DNA from: Rhodobacter sp.
Lineage (GTDB): Bacteria > Pseudomonadota > Alphaproteobacteria > Rhodobacterales > Rhodobacteraceae
Reading direction: 5' to 3'
Assembly (NCBI GenBank): GCA_027487575.1
Contig: JAIYDJ010000075.1
Location: 1 to 64,000, forward strand
DNA: 64,000 nucleotides
This document shows positions 61,987 to 64,000 of this stretch, piece by piece. The position numbers were made by a program, and so were the translations under genes. Every line of letters begins with the position of its first letter. The first letter of the stretch is position 1. A model generated the notes under the pieces. That model had not been told where the DNA came from, did no database searches, and saw only the letters and a list, made by a program, of their open reading frames with translations.

Positions 61987-63168
61987 TCAGCGCAGGTCCT
62001 TGATCCCCCGGGCGATGCCCTCCAGCGTCATCGGGACCATCGCCTGGCCAAAGATGCCGTGGATCAACTTGGTCGAATGACTGTAGCCCCATTGTGCCTC
62101 GGGCACCGGATTGATCCACAGATGGCGCGGCCACTGGGCGCAGGCGCGTTCCAGCCAGACCTGCCCGGCCTCGGCGTTCCAGTGCTCGTTGGCCCCTCCG
62201 GGGTGGAGGATTTCGTAGGGGCTCATCGCCGCGTCGCCGACGAAGATGCATTTGTAGTCGGACCCGTAGGTCCGCAGCACGTCCCAGGTTGGCGTCTGGT
62301 CGTCCCAGCGGCGCCGGTTGTCGCGCCATACCCCTTCGTACAGGCAGTTGTGAAAATAGAACGGCACCAGATGCTTGAATTCGGACCGCGCCGCCGAGAA
62401 CAGCTCTTCCATCACCTTCACGTAAGGGTCCATCGACCCGCCGATGTCCAGAAACAGCAGCACCTTTACCGCGTTCCGGCGTTCCGGCCTCGTCTGCACG
62501 TCCAGCCAACCATGCTCGGCGGTGGCGCGAATCGTGCCGTCAAGGTCCAACTCGTCCGCCGCGCCGTCACGCGCCCATTTCCGCAACGCACGCAGCGCCA
62601 GCTTGATGTTGCGCGTGCCCAGTTCGACGGACCCGTCCAGATTGCGGAACTCGCGCTTGTCCCACACCTTGACCGCCCGCCGGTGACGCGACCCGTCCTG
62701 CCCGATCCGCACGCCTTCGGGGTTATAGCCATAGGCCCCGAACGGCGACGTGCCCGCCGTGCCGACCCATTTGCTGCCCCCCTGATGCCGTCCGGTCTGT
62801 TCGGCCAGCCGTTTGCGCAGGGTCTCCATCAGCGCATCGAAGCCGCCCAACGCCTCGACCGCCGCGCGTTCCTCGGGGGTAAGGTGCGCTTCGGCCAGTT
62901 TCTTCAGCCATTCGGCGGGCAGGTCCAGCGCATCGAGCACATCCTGCGCGCCGATCGCCTCCAGCCCCCGGAAGCTTTCGGCAAAGGCGCGGTCGAACCG
63001 GTCGAGGTGCCGTTCGTCCTTCACCATCGCGGTGCGCGCAAGGTAGTAGAACCCGGTCGCGTCATAGGTCACCAGACCCGCCGCCATGCCTTCCAGAAAG
63101 GCCAGATACTCGCGCAGGCTGACGGGCACACCGGTCTTCCGAAGCGTCTGGAAGAACGGCAGGAACAC
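61987..63168 (-). CDS. CoxE-like VWA domain protein
   Basis: 393 residues. The N-terminal helical half (FLPFFQTLRKTGVPVSLREYLAFLEGM) and C-terminal VWA domain match the CoxE-like proteins that work with MoxR AAA ATPases as metal-insertion or remodelling chaperones. The MIDAS motif reads DIGGS instead of DxSxS, as I recall for this subfamily. No MoxR ATPase is visible; it may lie beyond the window, since the transcript comes from the right-hand edge. Soluble, no signal peptide. Confidence 0.88.
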   Translation of the reverse strand: MFLPFFQTLRKTGVPVSLREYLAFLEGMAAGLVTYDATGFYYLARTAMVKDERHLDRFDRAFAESFRGLEAIGAQDVLDALDLPAEWLKKLAEAHLTPEERAAVEALGGFDALMETLRKRLAEQTGRHQGGSKWVGTAGTSPFGAYGYNPEGVRIGQDGSRHRRAVKVWDKREFRNLDGSVELGTRNIKLALRALRKWARDGAADELDLDGTIRATAEHGWLDVQTRPERRNAVKVLLFLDIGGSMDPYVKVMEELFSAARSEFKHLVPFYFHNCLYEGVWRDNRRRWDDQTPTWDVLRTYGSDYKCIFVGDAAMSPYEILHPGGANEHWNAEAGQVWLERACAQWPRHLWINPVPEAQWGYSHSTKLIHGIFGQAMVPMTLEGIARGIKDLR

Positions 63169-63171
63169 GGG

Positions 63172-63342
63172 TCAGCCCAGCAGGGTGCGGTCAAGGATGA
63201 TGGTCGCGAGCATTCCCAGCAGGGTGAAGGCGATGCCATAGCCCGCGCCATACTGCAGGGCGTCCATCGTCTTGCCCCCCCGACGAAGGGCCGTGACGGC
63301 CCCAAGGGCCGCACCCAGAACCGCGGCGATGATGGTGATCAT
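63172..63342 (-). CDS. Small membrane protein, unknown function
   Basis: 56 residues from the ATG at 63342, preceded by a GGGGGA ribosome-binding site. Two hydrophobic helices (about 1-19 and 31-52) flank an RRGGKTMDALQYG turn. It lies three bases before the VWA gene and so is probably co-translated with it. Unrecognised. Confidence 0.72.
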   Translation of the reverse strand: MITIIAAVLGAALGAVTALRRGGKTMDALQYGAGYGIAFTLLGMLATIILDRTLLG

Positions 63343-63370
63343 GACGTCCCCCGACGGGACCGTCCGGCCC

Positions 63371-64000
63371 CTAGCTGCGATTGCCGCGCGCCGCCAGCGC
63401 GGCGATTTCCGACGTGCGGGCGCGCACGTTGCTCTCTGCCCCGAAGCCATAGCGTGCCCAGGGCTGACTGTCGAGGCGAAGGGCCTGCGCCTCGGCGCTG
63501 CGTCCCGTCGCGTCACAGGCCTCGGCCTTCATCAGCATCAGCGTGGCCAGCATCGACGCATTCTCGGCCCGCTTCACCGCCGGCAACGCCCGGTCGACAA
63601 ACTGCATGGCCTGCTCCGGCTGGCCGGAGGACAGCGCCAGTGCCGCCATCTGCATGTCGACATGCGCGGCATGGATCGTGGCCCCCGGCAGGCTGCGATA
63701 GACGCGGGCGGCCTCGCTGAACGCCGCGATGGCGGTCTGCGGATCGGACGCGGCATGGACCCGTCCTTGCGCGAAATAAGCAAAGCCCAGACGGCTGTCA
63801 CGCCAACCTTGGGCCTTGGCGATCGACAGCATCATGTCCGCGCCCGCCTTGCGCCCGCCGACACCCCCGCCGCGTGTGCTGAAGGCGGCTGCCACGGCAT
63901 CATTCCAGGATCGCGGAGCGATCTGGCCGGGGCGGGTGCCGCCGTACTGCCCGGCCGGGTTCAGCCGCGCCAGCAAGGTGGGCAACCGCGACGCCACTTC
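63371..64000 (-). CDS. TPR-like protein (partial, 5' end outside window)
   Basis: About 209 residues visible, open to the window edge; the GTG at 63997 is probably internal. The visible part is helical with TPR-like pairs (LGFAYFAQGRVHAASDPQTAIAAFSEAARVY; MLATLMLMKAEACDATGRSAEAQALRL). An upstream RSWNDAVAAAFSTRGGGVGG stretch is not recognised. It reads into the small membrane protein and VWA genes, so it is likely part of the same transcript. Confidence 0.65.
   Translation of the reverse strand, partial: EVASRLPTLLARLNPAGQYGGTRPGQIAPRSWNDAVAAAFSTRGGGVGGRKAGADMMLSIAKAQGWRDSRLGFAYFAQGRVHAASDPQTAIAAFSEAARVYRSLPGATIHAAHVDMQMAALALSSGQPEQAMQFVDRALPAVKRAENASMLATLMLMKAEACDATGRSAEAQALRLDSQPWARYGFGAESNVRARTSEIAALAARGNRS

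Overview
This 64 kb window is chromosomal DNA from a GC-rich alphaproteobacterium. It is almost certainly a member of Rhodobacterales (Rhodobacteraceae/Roseobacter group). The evidence is a soxBDAG sarcosine oxidase operon, the DMSP lyase gene dddP, ThyX rather than ThyA, the dnaG-rpoD pair, glnBA, long alphaproteobacterial forms of L9 and S6, several proteins I recognise as typical of this order, and a LexA box of the alphaproteobacterial type (GTTC-N7-GTTC). Coding density is high and most genes are housekeeping. There is no prophage, transposase, CRISPR array or rRNA, and only one tRNA (Leu, anticodon TAG).

Layout. 1-2.9 kb: two tandem TadG-like von Willebrand factor A proteins, the first cut by the window edge. 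3.3-8.4 kb: tetrameric sarcosine oxidase (soxB, soxD, soxA, soxG). 8.5-12.5 kb: dnaG and rpoD. 12.6-18.3 kb: two small secreted proteins, a dienelactone hydrolase-like enzyme, nrdR-ribD, a glyoxalase and a Slam-like outer-membrane protein coupled to a TbpB-like lipoprotein that runs to 19.4 kb. 19.5-22.5 kb: thyX, then an AT-rich gene for a predicted PD-(D/E)XK nuclease, then a secreted HdeA-like protein split by three Thr-rich repeats. 22.5-30.2 kb: pyrG, secG, a VOC protein, a small membrane protein, purA, a DUF2842 protein, a 727-residue order-specific protein and thiN. 30.1-33.8 kb: an EamA transporter, an SDR, sdaA and a GST. 34-40.9 kb: an EF-hand protein, rpiA, gor and hflK-hflC-DUF2065-degP. 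41-43.1 kb: a lipoprotein, a DnaE2 C-terminal remnant with an SOS promoter, a ferredoxin and a VCBS-type protein. 43.1-47.2 kb: dddP, a divergent DUF3445 heme-protein gene and two proteins of unknown function. 47.3-51.7 kb: glnBA, a bifunctional NAD(P)HX repair enzyme, a Hint protein and tRNA-Leu. 51.8-56.7 kb: tig, an EamA transporter, rpsF-rpsR-rplI and yceI. 56.7-64 kb: a cytochrome b561-YceI fusion, fabD-fabG-acpP, a ureohydrolase, an M48 protease, a CoxE-like VWA protein and TPR genes.

By physiology the window combines one-carbon and methylated-compound use (sarcosine oxidase, DMSP cleavage, a DUF3445 protein), nitrogen control (PII and glutamine synthetase, ureohydrolase), envelope quality control (HflKC, DegP, M48) and fatty-acid, nucleotide and cofactor synthesis. 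The most unusual items are: (i) a LexA-box promoter abutting the start codon of an isolated DnaE2 OB-domain fragment, which reads as the scar of a deleted imuA-imuB-dnaE2 cassette; (ii) the AT-rich solitary nuclease gene coupled to thyX; (iii) the HdeA-like protein interrupted by a repeat block; (iv) the Slam/surface-lipoprotein pair; and (v) a mosaic NAD(P)HX-repair gene carrying an in-frame palindromic repeat.
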